Source of the DNA: an uncultured Bacilli bacterium
Lineage (GTDB): Bacteria > Bacillota_I > Bacilli_A > RF39 > UBA660
Direction of reading: 5' to 3'
NCBI GenBank assembly: GCA_934086255.1
Contig: CAKOIB010000002.1
Coordinates: forward strand, 1 to 37,081
Length of the DNA stretch: 37,081 bases
A program made the translations under genes and the position numbers. The notes beneath the pieces were generated by a model. It searched no databases. It was not told where the DNA came from and was given only the letters and a program-made list of their open reading frames with translations. Each line of letters begins with the position of its first letter. The stretch's first letter is position 1. Shown piece by piece: positions 17,007-25,426 of the stretch.

Positions 17007-18250
17007 TAAAATTTATTTTTGTCTATTTTTATTATGATTTGATAAACATTATCTAAGTCGAATTCTTGAACATCAATATTGAAACCAAATTTTTCTGTGT
17101 TTTGTACAGCTTGCCTAACGTTATTTATAGCAAATCTTAAATCGTATACTTGATTATAACTTGGTTGTTCTTCTTTTGGTTCATTTGGTATAGTCACTAC
17201 TTGTGATGCAGATTGATTATCATTTATACTTACTGGTGTTTGTTCTTGTGGGTGTGTTTCATTTATAGTTGGTATATTTATTGATTGTTCAGTTTTTATA
17301 GGTTGTTCGTTGATATTTAATGGTTGATTTTGTACATCAGTGTTAACGTTTAGTGTTGGAATTGATGGTTGTGCTATTGATGTATCTGGTGTAGATTCTT
17401 GTCTTAGCATATCAAAAATATTGGATTTTTGTGTTACTTGTTCTGTTTTAGTTTCAGTATTTGTTTCTTTTATTTCATTTGGAATAGATATAGTTTGTTG
17501 TTCTTGTTGATTGGTATTTATATTTGCTGATAGTTGTTCCTTGTTTTGTAGTGCATTTGCTACTATATCATTTTCCATTTTATTTATGTTTTCTTCTAAA
17601 ATATTTTTGTCTTGATGTTGTATTGGTTGTTCTTCTTGTGGTTTTTTTCCAGTTAAGGCCATTATTTCATCATCTAATTGTCTTACTGTTAATCTATTCA
17701 TTATTACTTGGTTTAATAGTTTCTTTTGATCTTCTAAGTTTGAAACATTTAATAGACTTCTCGCATGGCGTTCTGATATTTGTTTATTTAGTAGTGCTGT
17801 TTGAACTTCTTCTGCTAGGTTTAAAAGTCTTAATTTGTTAGCCACTGTTGATTGTGATTTTCCTAGGTTTGCTGCTAGTTCTTCTTGAGTTATATTATCT
17901 AATTTTAGAATTGTTTGGTATGTTTTTGCTTCTTCGATTGGTGTCAAATCTGATCTTTGAAGATTTTCAAGTAAAGCAATTTTAGCTGTTTCTTTATCGT
18001 CTATGTCTCTTACTAATGCTGGTATTGTTGTTTTTCCTGCTAATTGTGAAGCACGATATCTTCTTTCTCCTGCTATTATTTCGTATTTATCACCAATTTT
18101 TCTTACTATTATTGGTTGAATTACTCCATGTTCTTTTATAGATAAAGCTAACTCATTTAATGCTTGTTCGTCAAATATTTCTCTTGGTTGAAATCTATTT
18201 GGCATTATATCGTTTATATTAAGTTCGAATACTTCTTTTTCCAAGTTCAT
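17006..18250 (-). CDS. noc: Nucleoid occlusion protein Noc, divergent (no N-terminal membrane helix, long low-complexity insert)
   Basis: A ParB-family CTPase with the Noc opening IMPNRFQPREIFDEQAL, GERRYRA and LENLQRSDLTPIEEA. In the HTH (GKSQSTVANKLRLLNL) Gln and Lys sit at Noc-type specificity positions, and Arg replaces the ParB Gly in ISERHARSL. Start MNLEKEVFEL is set by AAGAGGGATAAT. B. subtilis Noc begins with an amphipathic membrane-binding helix of about ten residues; nothing similar is seen here. At 414 residues it is about 130 longer than B. subtilis Noc, because of a Gln/Asn/Thr/Pro-rich stretch at about 215-365. The C-terminal 45 residues (YDLRFAINNVRQAVQ...) look like a short dimerisation domain. 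Expected targets: the NBS sites at 35.4-35.9 kb. Confidence 0.85.
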   Translation of the reverse strand: MNLEKEVFELNINDIMPNRFQPREIFDEQALNELALSIKEHGVIQPIIVRKIGDKYEIIAGERRYRASQLAGKTTIPALVRDIDDKETAKIALLENLQRSDLTPIEEAKTYQTILKLDNITQEELAANLGKSQSTVANKLRLLNLAEEVQTALLNKQISERHARSLLNVSNLEDQKKLLNQVIMNRLTVRQLDDEIMALTGKKPQEEQPIQHQDKNILEENINKMENDIVANALQNKEQLSANINTNQQEQQTISIPNEIKETNTETKTEQVTQKSNIFDMLRQESTPDTSIAQPSIPTLNVNTDVQNQPLNINEQPIKTEQSINIPTINETHPQEQTPVSINDNQSASQVVTIPNEPKEEQPSYNQVYDLRFAINNVRQAVQNTEKFGFNIDVQEFDLDNVYQIIIKIDKNKF

Positions 18251-18292
18251 ATTATCCCTCTTTTCATTCTTTTTATAGTTCCCCTGATGTAA

Positions 18293-18321
18293 ATTATACA
18301 ATAAAAAAAGAGACTTTACAA
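18293..18321 (-). promoter_or_regulatory. Promoter of noc
   Basis: Minus strand: -35 TTGTAA (18321-18316, overlapping the rsmG stop), 17-bp spacer, -10 TATAAT (18298-18293). It leaves a 5' leader of about 35-40 nt. Confidence 0.7.
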
Positions 18322-19017
18322 TGGTCTATGTTTAATTTTTGCAAAATCTCTTGGGTATAATTGTGATACTTTGTTTATTTTTCTTATTTTTAGTATTGTT
18401 CTTGTACTTTTTTCTACTGGTAATTTGAATTGATACATTTTTTCTAATTTAAAGTTTAGTGTTTTTAGAGCATTTTCAGATTGTAATAATTCATCTTCGA
18501 CTTTTGCTTTTAGAATTATAAAATATCCTTTTATTTTTACTAATTGCGAAGCTAATTCTAGTATTACTGGAATGCTTGCTACTGCTCGTGATGTTACTAT
18601 ATCAAATTCTTCTTTGTGTTTTTTTGAGTATTCTTCTATTCTTGCTGTTTCTACTTTTATGTTTTCTAAGTTTAATTCTTTTATTAAGTAATTTAAAAAC
18701 TTTGTTCTTTTTTCAAGTGAGTCTACCAATGTTACATCTAGTTGTGGGTATGCTATTTTTAAGACTACTCCAGGAAATCCTGCTCCACTTCCTATATCAC
18801 ATAGTTTTGTATTTTTATCTTCAATTAGCGGAGCTGCTGCTAATGAATCGTAAAAGTGTTTTAAATATACTTCTTTTTTAGCAGTTATTCCTGTTAGATT
18901 TATTTTTTTGTTTTCTTCTACTAAGATTTTGTAATACTTATTTAGTTGTTCTAGTTGTTTTTCGTTTAGGATTATATTTATTTTTTTTAATTCTAATATA
19001 AATTCTTCTTTAGTCAT
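18316..19017 (-). CDS. rsmG: 16S rRNA m7G527 methyltransferase RsmG (GidB)
   Basis: 233 residues, normal length. SAM-binding Rossmann motif CDIGSGAGFPGVVLKIAYP at about 86-104, preceded by LKHFYDSLAAAPL; the conserved TSRAVASIPVILEL follows. It methylates G527 of 16S rRNA, and its loss gives low-level streptomycin resistance in other bacteria. Its ATGACTAA start overlaps the mnmG stop by 8 nt, the usual coupling. Confidence 0.95.
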   Translation of the reverse strand: MTKEEFILELKKINIILNEKQLEQLNKYYKILVEENKKINLTGITAKKEVYLKHFYDSLAAAPLIEDKNTKLCDIGSGAGFPGVVLKIAYPQLDVTLVDSLEKRTKFLNYLIKELNLENIKVETARIEEYSKKHKEEFDIVTSRAVASIPVILELASQLVKIKGYFIILKAKVEDELLQSENALKTLNFKLEKMYQFKLPVEKSTRTILKIRKINKVSQLYPRDFAKIKHRPL

Positions 19018-20854
19018 TTGTTTTATTTCCCCTTTTTAAATAAATCATTAGTATTGATATGTCAGCTGGATTTACACCACTTATTCTCATTGCTTGTCCA
19101 ATTGATGTTGGTTTTACCTGTTGTAGTTTTTCTCTTGCTTCTAGTGCTAAATTGCTAATTTTTCTAAAGTCTGTGTCTTCTGGTATTGCTATTTCATCGT
19201 ATTCAGTCATTTTTTTTGCTTCTCTTTCTTGTTTTTTGATGTATCCTTCATATTTTACTATTATTTGGGTTTTGTTTATTATTTCTTCTTCATAGTTGTT
19301 TTTTAAATATTTTATTAAATCTAAAATATTTATTTCTGGTCTTTTTAGTAGTTCAAATAATGATATTCTATCTTTTAATTCAATGTTTAGTTCGTTATTT
19401 GTTGGTTTTATATAACTTGTTTTTAATTCTTCGATTAGTTCTTTTATCTTTTGTTCTTTTTGTTTGTATTTTTGATATTGTTCTTCTTTTAGAAGTCCTA
19501 TTTCATGTCCTTTTTCTGATAGTCTTTGATCTGCATTATCATCTCTTAAAAGTAGTCTGTATTCTGCTCTTGATGTTAATAGACGATATGGTTCTTTTGT
19601 TCCTTTTGTTACTAAGTCATCTATTAAAACTCCGATGTAGGCTTCGTTTCTTTTTAGAATTAGTGGTTTTTTGCCTTCTAGTTTTAGGGATGCATTTATT
19701 CCTGCGATTAGACCTTGACATGCTGCTTCTTCATATCCAGATGTTCCATTTATTTGTCCCGCAGTAAATAGATTTTCTATTATTTTTGTTTCTAATGATT
19801 GTTTTAATTGAGTTGGATCTATTGCATCGTATTCTATTGCATAAGCATATTTCAATATTTTTGCATTTTCTAATCCTGGTAATGAATGAACCATTTGTTC
19901 TTGAATGTCTTCTGGCATACTTGTTGAAAAACCTTGAATGTATATATCATCATAATATAGGCTTTCAGGTTCTAAAAATAGTTGGTGTCTTTCTTTGTCA
20001 TTAAATCTTACTATTTTGTCTTCGATTGATGGACAGTATCTTGGTCCTACTCCTTCGACGTATCCGCCATACATACTAGATTTTTGTAAGTTTTCATTTA
20101 TTATCCTATGGGTGTCTGGTGTTGTATAGATTAAATAGCATTTTTCTTGGTTTTCTATATCATATTTTACTTCATTCATATAGGAAAATGTTAATGGATA
20201 GTTGTCTCCTTTTTGTTCTAATCCTTTTGTAAAGTCTATTGTGTCTTTTTTGATTCTTGGTGGGGTTCCTGTTTTTAGTCTTTGAATTGTAAAACCTAGT
20301 TCTTTTAGTTTATCACTTAGATGAAGTGATGGTTCTTCTCCATGAGGTCCTCCAGAATGTTTTTTATCTCCGCGTAGAATCATTCCTTTTAAATATGTTC
20401 CTGTTGTTAGTATTACTGCGTCTGCATATATTTTTTCATCATTTTTTGTTATGACTCCTTTTATAGTATTGTTTTCTACAATTAGGTCTTCTACTATGTC
20501 TTCTTTTATTTCTAGATTTTTTTCATTTTGTAATGTTTTTAACATTTCTTGTGGATAAATTGTTTTGTCTATTTGAGCTCTTAGTGCTTGAACTGCTGGT
20601 CCTTTTTTTGTATTTAATTTTTTTATTTGAAGAATAGATTTGTCTGTGTTTTTACCCATTTCTCCACCAAGGGCGTCTATTTCTCTTACTACTACTCCTT
20701 TGGCTGGTCCTCCGATTGAAGGATTACAAGGTGTGTCTGCTATGTTTTTAATGTTTCCTGTTATTAAAAGTGTTTTATGACCTTTTCTGGATGCTGCTAA
20801 TGCTGCTTCACATCCGGCGTGTCCTCCTCCTACTACGATTATTTCATACTTCAT
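19010..20854 (-). CDS. mnmG: tRNA wobble-uridine modification enzyme MnmG (GidA)
   Basis: 614 residues. N-terminal FAD-binding GGGHAGCEAALAASRKG; conserved cysteine signatures DTPCNPSIGGPAKG and GYEEAACQGLIAGINA; NADH-binding middle; helical C-terminus with the TSIGQAMRISGVNPADISIL block that binds MnmE. With MnmE it installs the 5-carboxymethylaminomethyl group on U34 of several tRNAs. It starts 7 bp after mnmE and overlaps rsmG, so mnmE-mnmG-rsmG form one operon. Confidence 0.97.
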   Translation of the reverse strand: MKYEIIVVGGGHAGCEAALAASRKGHKTLLITGNIKNIADTPCNPSIGGPAKGVVVREIDALGGEMGKNTDKSILQIKKLNTKKGPAVQALRAQIDKTIYPQEMLKTLQNEKNLEIKEDIVEDLIVENNTIKGVITKNDEKIYADAVILTTGTYLKGMILRGDKKHSGGPHGEEPSLHLSDKLKELGFTIQRLKTGTPPRIKKDTIDFTKGLEQKGDNYPLTFSYMNEVKYDIENQEKCYLIYTTPDTHRIINENLQKSSMYGGYVEGVGPRYCPSIEDKIVRFNDKERHQLFLEPESLYYDDIYIQGFSTSMPEDIQEQMVHSLPGLENAKILKYAYAIEYDAIDPTQLKQSLETKIIENLFTAGQINGTSGYEEAACQGLIAGINASLKLEGKKPLILKRNEAYIGVLIDDLVTKGTKEPYRLLTSRAEYRLLLRDDNADQRLSEKGHEIGLLKEEQYQKYKQKEQKIKELIEELKTSYIKPTNNELNIELKDRISLFELLKRPEINILDLIKYLKNNYEEEIINKTQIIVKYEGYIKKQEREAKKMTEYDEIAIPEDTDFRKISNLALEAREKLQQVKPTSIGQAMRISGVNPADISILMIYLKRGNKTND

Positions 20855-20861
20855 ATTATCC

Positions 20862-22214
20862 CTACTTTCCTACACAGAATTTACTAAATAAATTATCTAG
20901 TAATTCTTCTTGATATGTTTCTCCTATTACTTCTCCTAGAGTATCCCAAATATATTTTAAATCTATTTCTATAATATCTATTGGTAAATTATTTTCTATA
21001 TTTTGTCTTATATTTTCTATAGAGTTTTTAGCTTCTTCAACTTTTCTTAATTGATTTATGTTTGATACATAGTTGTAATCTTTTGTTTCTATTTTGTCTA
21101 GGTTAAACATTTCTTTTATCTTTTCTTTTAATTCTTTTATACCATCATCATTTAATGTATTTGTTGTAACTATTTCTTCTTGTTTTAACTCATTTATATC
21201 TATTTTCTTTTCTAAATCATTTTTATTTATAATTATTATTCTTTTTTTATTCTTAGATAGTTCTAATAACTCTTTATCTTCTTTTTGAAGTTGTTCATTG
21301 TTATTTAGTACTAGTAAAACTAAATCTGATGTTTCTACTGCTTGTTTTGATCTTTCTACCCCGATTTGTTCTACTTTGTCTTTTGTTTGTCTTATTCCAG
21401 CAGTGTCTATTAGATTAAGTGCTATGCCATCTAGTGTTATTGATTCTTCTACTATGTCTCTGGTTGTTCCTGCGATTTCTGTTACTATTGCTTTGTTATA
21501 ACCAGAAAACATATTTAAAATACTGCTTTTTCCTACATTTGGTCTTCCTATTATTGCGACATTTATTCCGTCTTTAATTATTTTGCTATTTTTAGAGTTT
21601 TCTATTATTTTATCTAGTTCGTCTTTAATATTGTCTAATTCATTTTTTATTTTTTCTACTGTCATTTCTTCAATATCTTGGTATTCTGGATAGTCTATGT
21701 TAACTTCGATGTTTGCTAATATATCAGATAGTTTTTTTCTTAGGTTTCTTATTTTTTTTGTTGTGTTTCCTTTTAAATTATTTATTGCTATTTGTCTTGC
21801 TGTATCACTTTTTACATTTATTAAGTCCATTACTGCTTCTGCTTGAGTTAAGTCTATTCTTCCATTTAAGAATGCTCTTTTTGTGAATTCTCCTGGTTCT
21901 GCTAAACGAATATTTTGTTTTAATAGTAATTCTAATACTTTTTTAGTTGTTGCTATTCCACCATGACAGTTTATTTCTACTATGTCTTCTCTTGTGAATG
22001 TTTTGGGTGCTTTCATTATTGTTACTAGTACTTCATCTATTGTTTGGTTATTGTCTTCAATATATGTATAAGTTATTGTGTGACTTTCTTTTTCTAGAAT
22101 GTTTGCTTTAGTAATTTTATTTACTTCTTTTATTGCCTCTAATCCTGAGACTCTTATTATTGAAATTGCTCCGACTCCTAGTGTTGTAGATATTGCTGCG
22201 ATTGTATCGTTCAT
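20862..22214 (-). CDS. mnmE: tRNA modification GTPase MnmE (TrmE)
   Basis: 450 residues: N-terminal tetrahydrofolate-binding domain (NDTIAAISTTLGVGAISIIRVSG), helical domain, and an inserted G domain with GRPNVGKSS, GTTRDIVEE, DTAGIRQTKD and NKND. The C-terminal motif FCVGK carries the essential Cys (usually FCIGK). It pairs with MnmG for U34 modification. First gene of the mnmE-mnmG-rsmG operon, with a GAGGTGG ribosome site and an extended -10 promoter. Confidence 0.97.
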   Translation of the reverse strand: MNDTIAAISTTLGVGAISIIRVSGLEAIKEVNKITKANILEKESHTITYTYIEDNNQTIDEVLVTIMKAPKTFTREDIVEINCHGGIATTKKVLELLLKQNIRLAEPGEFTKRAFLNGRIDLTQAEAVMDLINVKSDTARQIAINNLKGNTTKKIRNLRKKLSDILANIEVNIDYPEYQDIEEMTVEKIKNELDNIKDELDKIIENSKNSKIIKDGINVAIIGRPNVGKSSILNMFSGYNKAIVTEIAGTTRDIVEESITLDGIALNLIDTAGIRQTKDKVEQIGVERSKQAVETSDLVLLVLNNNEQLQKEDKELLELSKNKKRIIIINKNDLEKKIDINELKQEEIVTTNTLNDDGIKELKEKIKEMFNLDKIETKDYNYVSNINQLRKVEEAKNSIENIRQNIENNLPIDIIEIDLKYIWDTLGEVIGETYQEELLDNLFSKFCVGK

Positions 22215-22240
22215 TTTACCACCTCTTTTTTACGCATTGT

Positions 22241-22249
22241 ATTATACCA
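22241..22249 (-). promoter_or_regulatory. Extended -10 promoter of mnmE operon
   Basis: Minus-strand TGG-TATAAT (22249-22241), 26 bp before the mnmE start. It faces the divergent promoter of the PIG-L gene across about 110 bp of AT-rich DNA. Confidence 0.65.
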
Positions 22250-22357
22250 TATTTTTTATAATATATCACATTTTTCGTATTTTTTTGTGCAATTTATGTT
22301 TTTTTTACATTTTTTAGTTTGAGTATTTAGTTTTTTATTTTATTTTTATATATAAGA

Positions 22358-22366
22358 TGGTATAAT
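22358..22366 (+). promoter_or_regulatory. Extended -10 promoter of the PIG-L gene
   Basis: TGG-TATAAT on the plus strand 30 bp before the start codon. The -35 region is T-rich without a clear hexamer. Confidence 0.6.
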
Positions 22367-22396
22367 TGGTAAGTGAAAGTGTTTTCGGGTGATTAA

Positions 22397-23092
22397 ATGA
22401 AGTATTTTAGATTTATTATTATATTGATAGTTTGTATTATTTTTGGTACTTTAATTTATTATTTTAATTTTTATCATAATTTGGATAAAGATTTGAAAAA
22501 GATTGATTTTAGTAAATATAATAAATTAATGATTGTTGCGCATCCTGATGATGAAACTTTATGGGGTGGGGGACATCTTATTGATGGCGATTATGTTGTT
22601 GTTTGTGTTACTTGTGGTAAGAATAAGGTTCGTTTGAATGAAATAAAACGTGTTTTGAATAGAACTGATGATGAATTAATTGCACTTTGGTATCCGGATA
22701 AGACAAAAGGAAAAAGAGATAATTGGAAGCTTTGTTATAATGATATAGAAAATGATTTAGATAAAATTATTAAAGCTTATGACTGGAAGGTTATTGTTAC
22801 TCATAATCCTAAAGGAGAGTATGGACATATGCATCATAAGAAAATTAATAAAATGGTTACTAATATATATGATCGTGGAAATGTAGAAGGGGAGTTGTTT
22901 TATTTTGGAAAATATTATACTAAGAGTAAAGTTACAGAACTAAGAACTAATCAAACTAAATATAATCCAAATTCTATTAACGAAAAGAGAAAACTTATTA
23001 AAATGTATCATTCACAAGGTTTTATTAAAAAGATGTTTAATCATATGACTGAGTATGAAGATTGGCAAAAGTATGAAAAAAAAGGAGACTAG
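22397..23092 (+). CDS. PIG-L/LmbE-family zinc deacetylase, membrane-anchored
   Basis: 231 residues. One N-terminal membrane segment (about 4-24), then the LmbE-like fold. The zinc motif is MIVAHPDDETLWGGGHL (His-Pro-Asp-Asp, about 48-51), and a later His motif is HNPKGEYGHMHHK. Relatives remove acetyl groups from N-acetylglucosamine-type sugars; the substrate here is unknown, and the anchor suggests envelope glycans. It lies on the plus strand between mnmE and jag, where Bacillus has no gene, so it was probably inserted. Ribosome site CGGGTGA. Confidence 0.85.
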   Translation: MKYFRFIIILIVCIIFGTLIYYFNFYHNLDKDLKKIDFSKYNKLMIVAHPDDETLWGGGHLIDGDYVVVCVTCGKNKVRLNEIKRVLNRTDDELIALWYPDKTKGKRDNWKLCYNDIENDLDKIIKAYDWKVIVTHNPKGEYGHMHHKKINKMVTNIYDRGNVEGELFYFGKYYTKSKVTELRTNQTKYNPNSINEKRKLIKMYHSQGFIKKMFNHMTEYEDWQKYEKKGD

Positions 23093-23109
23093 TTTTTTAG
23101 TCTTCTTTT
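23080..23109. terminator. Bidirectional terminator between the PIG-L gene and jag
   Basis: AAAAGGAGACTA and TAGTCTTCTTTT form a 12-bp stem with one G-T pair on the plus strand; A and T runs flank it. It overlaps both stop codons. Confidence 0.8.
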
Positions 23110-23705
23110 GGTTTTATTACAACGTATCTATTTGGTTCTTCACCTTCGCTTTGTGTTATTACATCTTTTGAGTTTGTTAATACGTTGTGAATTATTCTTC
23201 TTTCATATGAATTCATTGGTTCTAAACTAACTGGTTGTTTAGATTTTGCTACGTCTTTTGCTGTGTATTTAGCAAGTTTTTCTAGTCTTGATTTTCTTTG
23301 ATTTTTATAATCATTTACGTCTACAGTAAATTTGTAGAATGTATTATATTTTGTTGAAACCATTTGACTTGCTAGTGTTTGTAAAGCATCAATAGTTTTT
23401 CCATTTTTACCAATTAAAACTGATGATGTTGCTGATATTATGTTATAGATTAATTGTGTATCTCGTGTTTTTGTTTCAATATTACAATCGAAGCCCATAT
23501 CTTTTACTGTTTTGTATAAAAAGTCTTTTATTTCTTTATTTAGTTCTGACTTTGTTATAGCAATTATTTCTACTTTTTTATTAAATAGTGTTTTTTTTGC
23601 TTCTTTTTCTATTATTATTACTTCATCTTGTTTAGCATTTAAATCTATTAAAGCATTAGATATTGCTTCTTCTTTTGTTTTTCCTGTATATATTTTATTT
23701 TCCAT
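23097..23705 (-). CDS. jag: RNA-binding protein Jag/KhpB
   Basis: 202 residues in three parts: N-terminal Jag domain (YTGKTKEEAISNALIDL), a KH domain with GKNGKTIDALQTLASQM, and a C-terminal R3H domain with the Arg-x3-His motif in SYERRIIHNVL. Jag works with the KhpA protein in RNA binding and in cell elongation and division control. Its start overlaps the end of yidC by 11 nt, as in rpmH-rnpA-yidC-jag operons elsewhere. Confidence 0.94.
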   Translation of the reverse strand: MENKIYTGKTKEEAISNALIDLNAKQDEVIIIEKEAKKTLFNKKVEIIAITKSELNKEIKDFLYKTVKDMGFDCNIETKTRDTQLIYNIISATSSVLIGKNGKTIDALQTLASQMVSTKYNTFYKFTVDVNDYKNQRKSRLEKLAKYTAKDVAKSKQPVSLEPMNSYERRIIHNVLTNSKDVITQSEGEEPNRYVVIKPKED

Positions 23706-24624
23706 TTTTAATGCTCCTGTTAACTAGTTTGTTTTGGATTATTGTAAATAATGATGATGTAATCCAATAAAATGCTATTGCAGTTGGTAGTGTAAATGCC
23801 ATAAATCCTATGAATATGGTCATAAAGTTCATCATCATGTTCATTTGGTTTGCCATTGCGTTGTCTTGTTCTTTCATTTGTTTGTTGTTTTTATATGAGA
23901 AATATGTTGTTATAACAATTAGTGCTGGTATTATTATGTAGTACCAATTTCCATTTGTTATGGCAGTCCATGGTGTTATTCCCATGTTTATTCCTATGAA
24001 TGTTTCTTCATATATTGCAGGTACTCTTTGAATTGCTTCCCAGAATGCTAATAGAATAGGTAATTGTAAGAAAGCAAATATGCATCCTGACATTGGATTT
24101 ATGTTGTATTTTTTATATATTGCTAGCATTTCTTGACCTTTTTTATTCATTGATTCAGGATCTGTTTTATTTTCATATTTTTTTTCTAACTTAGTTAATT
24201 CTGGTTGAGCTTTTTTCATCATTTCAGATTGTATAGCAGTTTTTTTAGTTACTGGGTATAGGATTCCTCTTAATATAAGAGTTATTATTACTAATGATAT
24301 TGCTATACTGCCTACTATTTTACTTAGATTGATTATTATAAATGCTAATGGTCTTACGAATATGGTATTCCATAAGCCTTCATAATCTCCAGATATTTTT
24401 AAATTGTTACAATCTGGTAATTTTGATATATCTTTTTTGTTTTCTTCATATAGTTTTATTAATTCTTTATCTGTTGGTTTACATACTATGTTTTCTGTTA
24501 CATTTTGACCAGTTTTTTCATATTTTACTGGTTTGTTATCACTGTCTGTTAATGTTTTTGTACAACCAGATAGTGTTATTATTAATAAAAAGACAGTTAA
24601 TATTTTAGCTATTTTATTTTTCAT
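23695..24624 (-). CDS. yidC: Membrane protein insertase YidC (SpoIIIJ/OxaA type)
   Basis: 309 residues. It starts with a lipoprotein signal ending ITLSGC (lipobox Cys21) and has the five-helix YidC core of Gram-positive type. The first core helix carries the conserved Arg (LILRGILYPVTKK). A coiled cytoplasmic hairpin (KKAQPELTKLEKKYENKTD) and MNPMSGCIFAFLQLPILLAFWEAIQ-type helices follow. It inserts membrane proteins with or without SecYEG. An extracytoplasmic stretch of about 65 residues precedes the core. Its start overlaps rnpA by 11 nt. Confidence 0.95.
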   Translation of the reverse strand: MKNKIAKILTVFLLIITLSGCTKTLTDSDNKPVKYEKTGQNVTENIVCKPTDKELIKLYEENKKDISKLPDCNNLKISGDYEGLWNTIFVRPLAFIIINLSKIVGSIAISLVIITLILRGILYPVTKKTAIQSEMMKKAQPELTKLEKKYENKTDPESMNKKGQEMLAIYKKYNINPMSGCIFAFLQLPILLAFWEAIQRVPAIYEETFIGINMGITPWTAITNGNWYYIIIPALIVITTYFSYKNNKQMKEQDNAMANQMNMMMNFMTIFIGFMAFTLPTAIAFYWITSSLFTIIQNKLVNRSIKNGK

Positions 24625-24952
24625 ATTGTTCTCCTTTTTTAAAAATAGAAATTAGTTGTTTTTCCATTTCTTGATAAGTAATGTCAACAGCATCTTTCTT
24701 TATAATAATTATATATTTTTTATTATCTTGGTAAATATTTTTATTATTATCTATTATTGATTTAGTTCTACGTTTTAATTTGTTTCTTGTTACGGCGTTT
24801 CCTATGTGTTTTACAAATGTTATACCAAATTTTGGAATATTAGAATCGTTGTTTTCTATATTTAGTATAAAGTATTTGTTTGAAACACCATTTCTTTTTT
24901 TTATTATTGAACTAAATTCATCTGATTTTTTGATGATATTAATTTTTTTCAT
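24614..24952 (-). CDS. rnpA: Ribonuclease P protein component
   Basis: 112 residues with the RnpA signature GNAVTRNKLKRRTKSII (family: R-N-x2-K-R-x2-R) and a conserved early Phe in SDEFSSIIKKRNGVS. It binds RNase P RNA and aids 5' processing of tRNA precursors. It follows rpmH by about 43 bp that contain a hairpin. Ribosome site AAGGGGG. Confidence 0.95.
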   Translation of the reverse strand: MKKINIIKKSDEFSSIIKKRNGVSNKYFILNIENNDSNIPKFGITFVKHIGNAVTRNKLKRRTKSIIDNNKNIYQDNKKYIIIIKKDAVDITYQEMEKQLISIFKKGEQYEK

Positions 24953-24969
24953 ATTTACCCCCTTATAAG

Positions 24970-24992
24970 GAAAAAACCACTTTTTCTAGTGG
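24970..24992 (-). terminator. Hairpin between rpmH and rnpA
   Basis: Minus-strand CCACT-AGAAAA-AGTGG followed by six T. Because rnpA has no obvious promoter of its own, this is probably a partial terminator that lowers rnpA relative to rpmH. Confidence 0.7.
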
Positions 24993-24995
24993 ATA

Positions 24996-25121
24996 TTATT
25001 TTGATAATTTTTTTCTGCCTTTTCTTCTTCTGCTGTTAATTATTCCTGATTTCATACGTGAGAAAAAACCGTGTTTCTTTTTCATTCTACGCTTATTAGG
25101 TTGATATGTTCCTTTTTTCAC
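24996..25121 (-). CDS. rpmH: 50S ribosomal protein L34
   Basis: A 41-residue, highly basic protein: KKGTYQPNKRRMKKKHGFFS, then RMKSGIINSRRRKGRKKLSK. This is L34, about three residues shorter than the usual 44 between RMK and the final basic block. It starts with GTG (25121-25119), preceded by GGAGGTG. First gene of the leftward rpmH-rnpA-yidC-jag operon, diverging from dnaA across the origin. Confidence 0.95.
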   Translation of the reverse strand: MKKGTYQPNKRRMKKKHGFFSRMKSGIINSRRRKGRKKLSK

Positions 25122-25150
25122 TTCTTGCACCTCCAAACTTATTCGCTATT

Positions 25151-25180
25151 ATTATAAGAAAAAAATAGACTAGTTGTCAA
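25151..25180 (-). promoter_or_regulatory. Promoter of rpmH-rnpA-yidC-jag
   Basis: Minus strand: consensus -35 TTGACA (25180-25175), 18-bp spacer, consensus -10 TATAAT (25156-25151). Both hexamers are perfect, as expected for a ribosomal protein gene. Confidence 0.85.
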
Positions 25181-25189
25181 TGTTTTTTT

Positions 25190-25426
25190 TGAAATTAACA
25201 GTTTCAACGTTAATTAACAGTTAATAATTGTTTCATTGTTAATTTGTTAATAAAAAAATTGTTGAAATTTGTTGAAAATTAATTTATTATATATAAACAA
25301 AGGAAATTGTATGTTAATAAGTCTGTTAATAACTTGTTAATAACTTTTTTGCTATTTTATTTTTTAACAATTTGTATTACAATGTAATTAGATGCAAATA
25401 CTTTATGATGGGGGAGAGTGGTTTCG
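25190..25426. other. oriC: oriC, part 1: DnaA-box cluster between rpmH and dnaA
   Basis: This AT-rich stretch without genes lies at the point of strand switch. The 9-mer TGTTAATAA (reverse complement TTATTAACA, a relaxed form of the TTATCCACA DnaA box) occurs at 25245-25253, 25312-25320, 25324-25332 and 25335-25343; the last three lie within 32 bp. Near matches are TGTTGAAAA at 25270-25278, a related TGTTGAAAT 10 bp earlier, and TTTTTAACA at 25361-25369. No canonical TTATCCACA is seen. A dnaA -10 candidate, TACAAT, is at 25378-25383. That these are DnaA boxes is inference. Confidence 0.75.

Noticed and set aside
18230..18302. Longer N-terminus for Noc that could hold a membrane helix
   Set aside because: The upstream residues (MYNLHQGNYKKNEKRDN) are polar and basic, lack a ribosome site, and overlap the promoter and leader.
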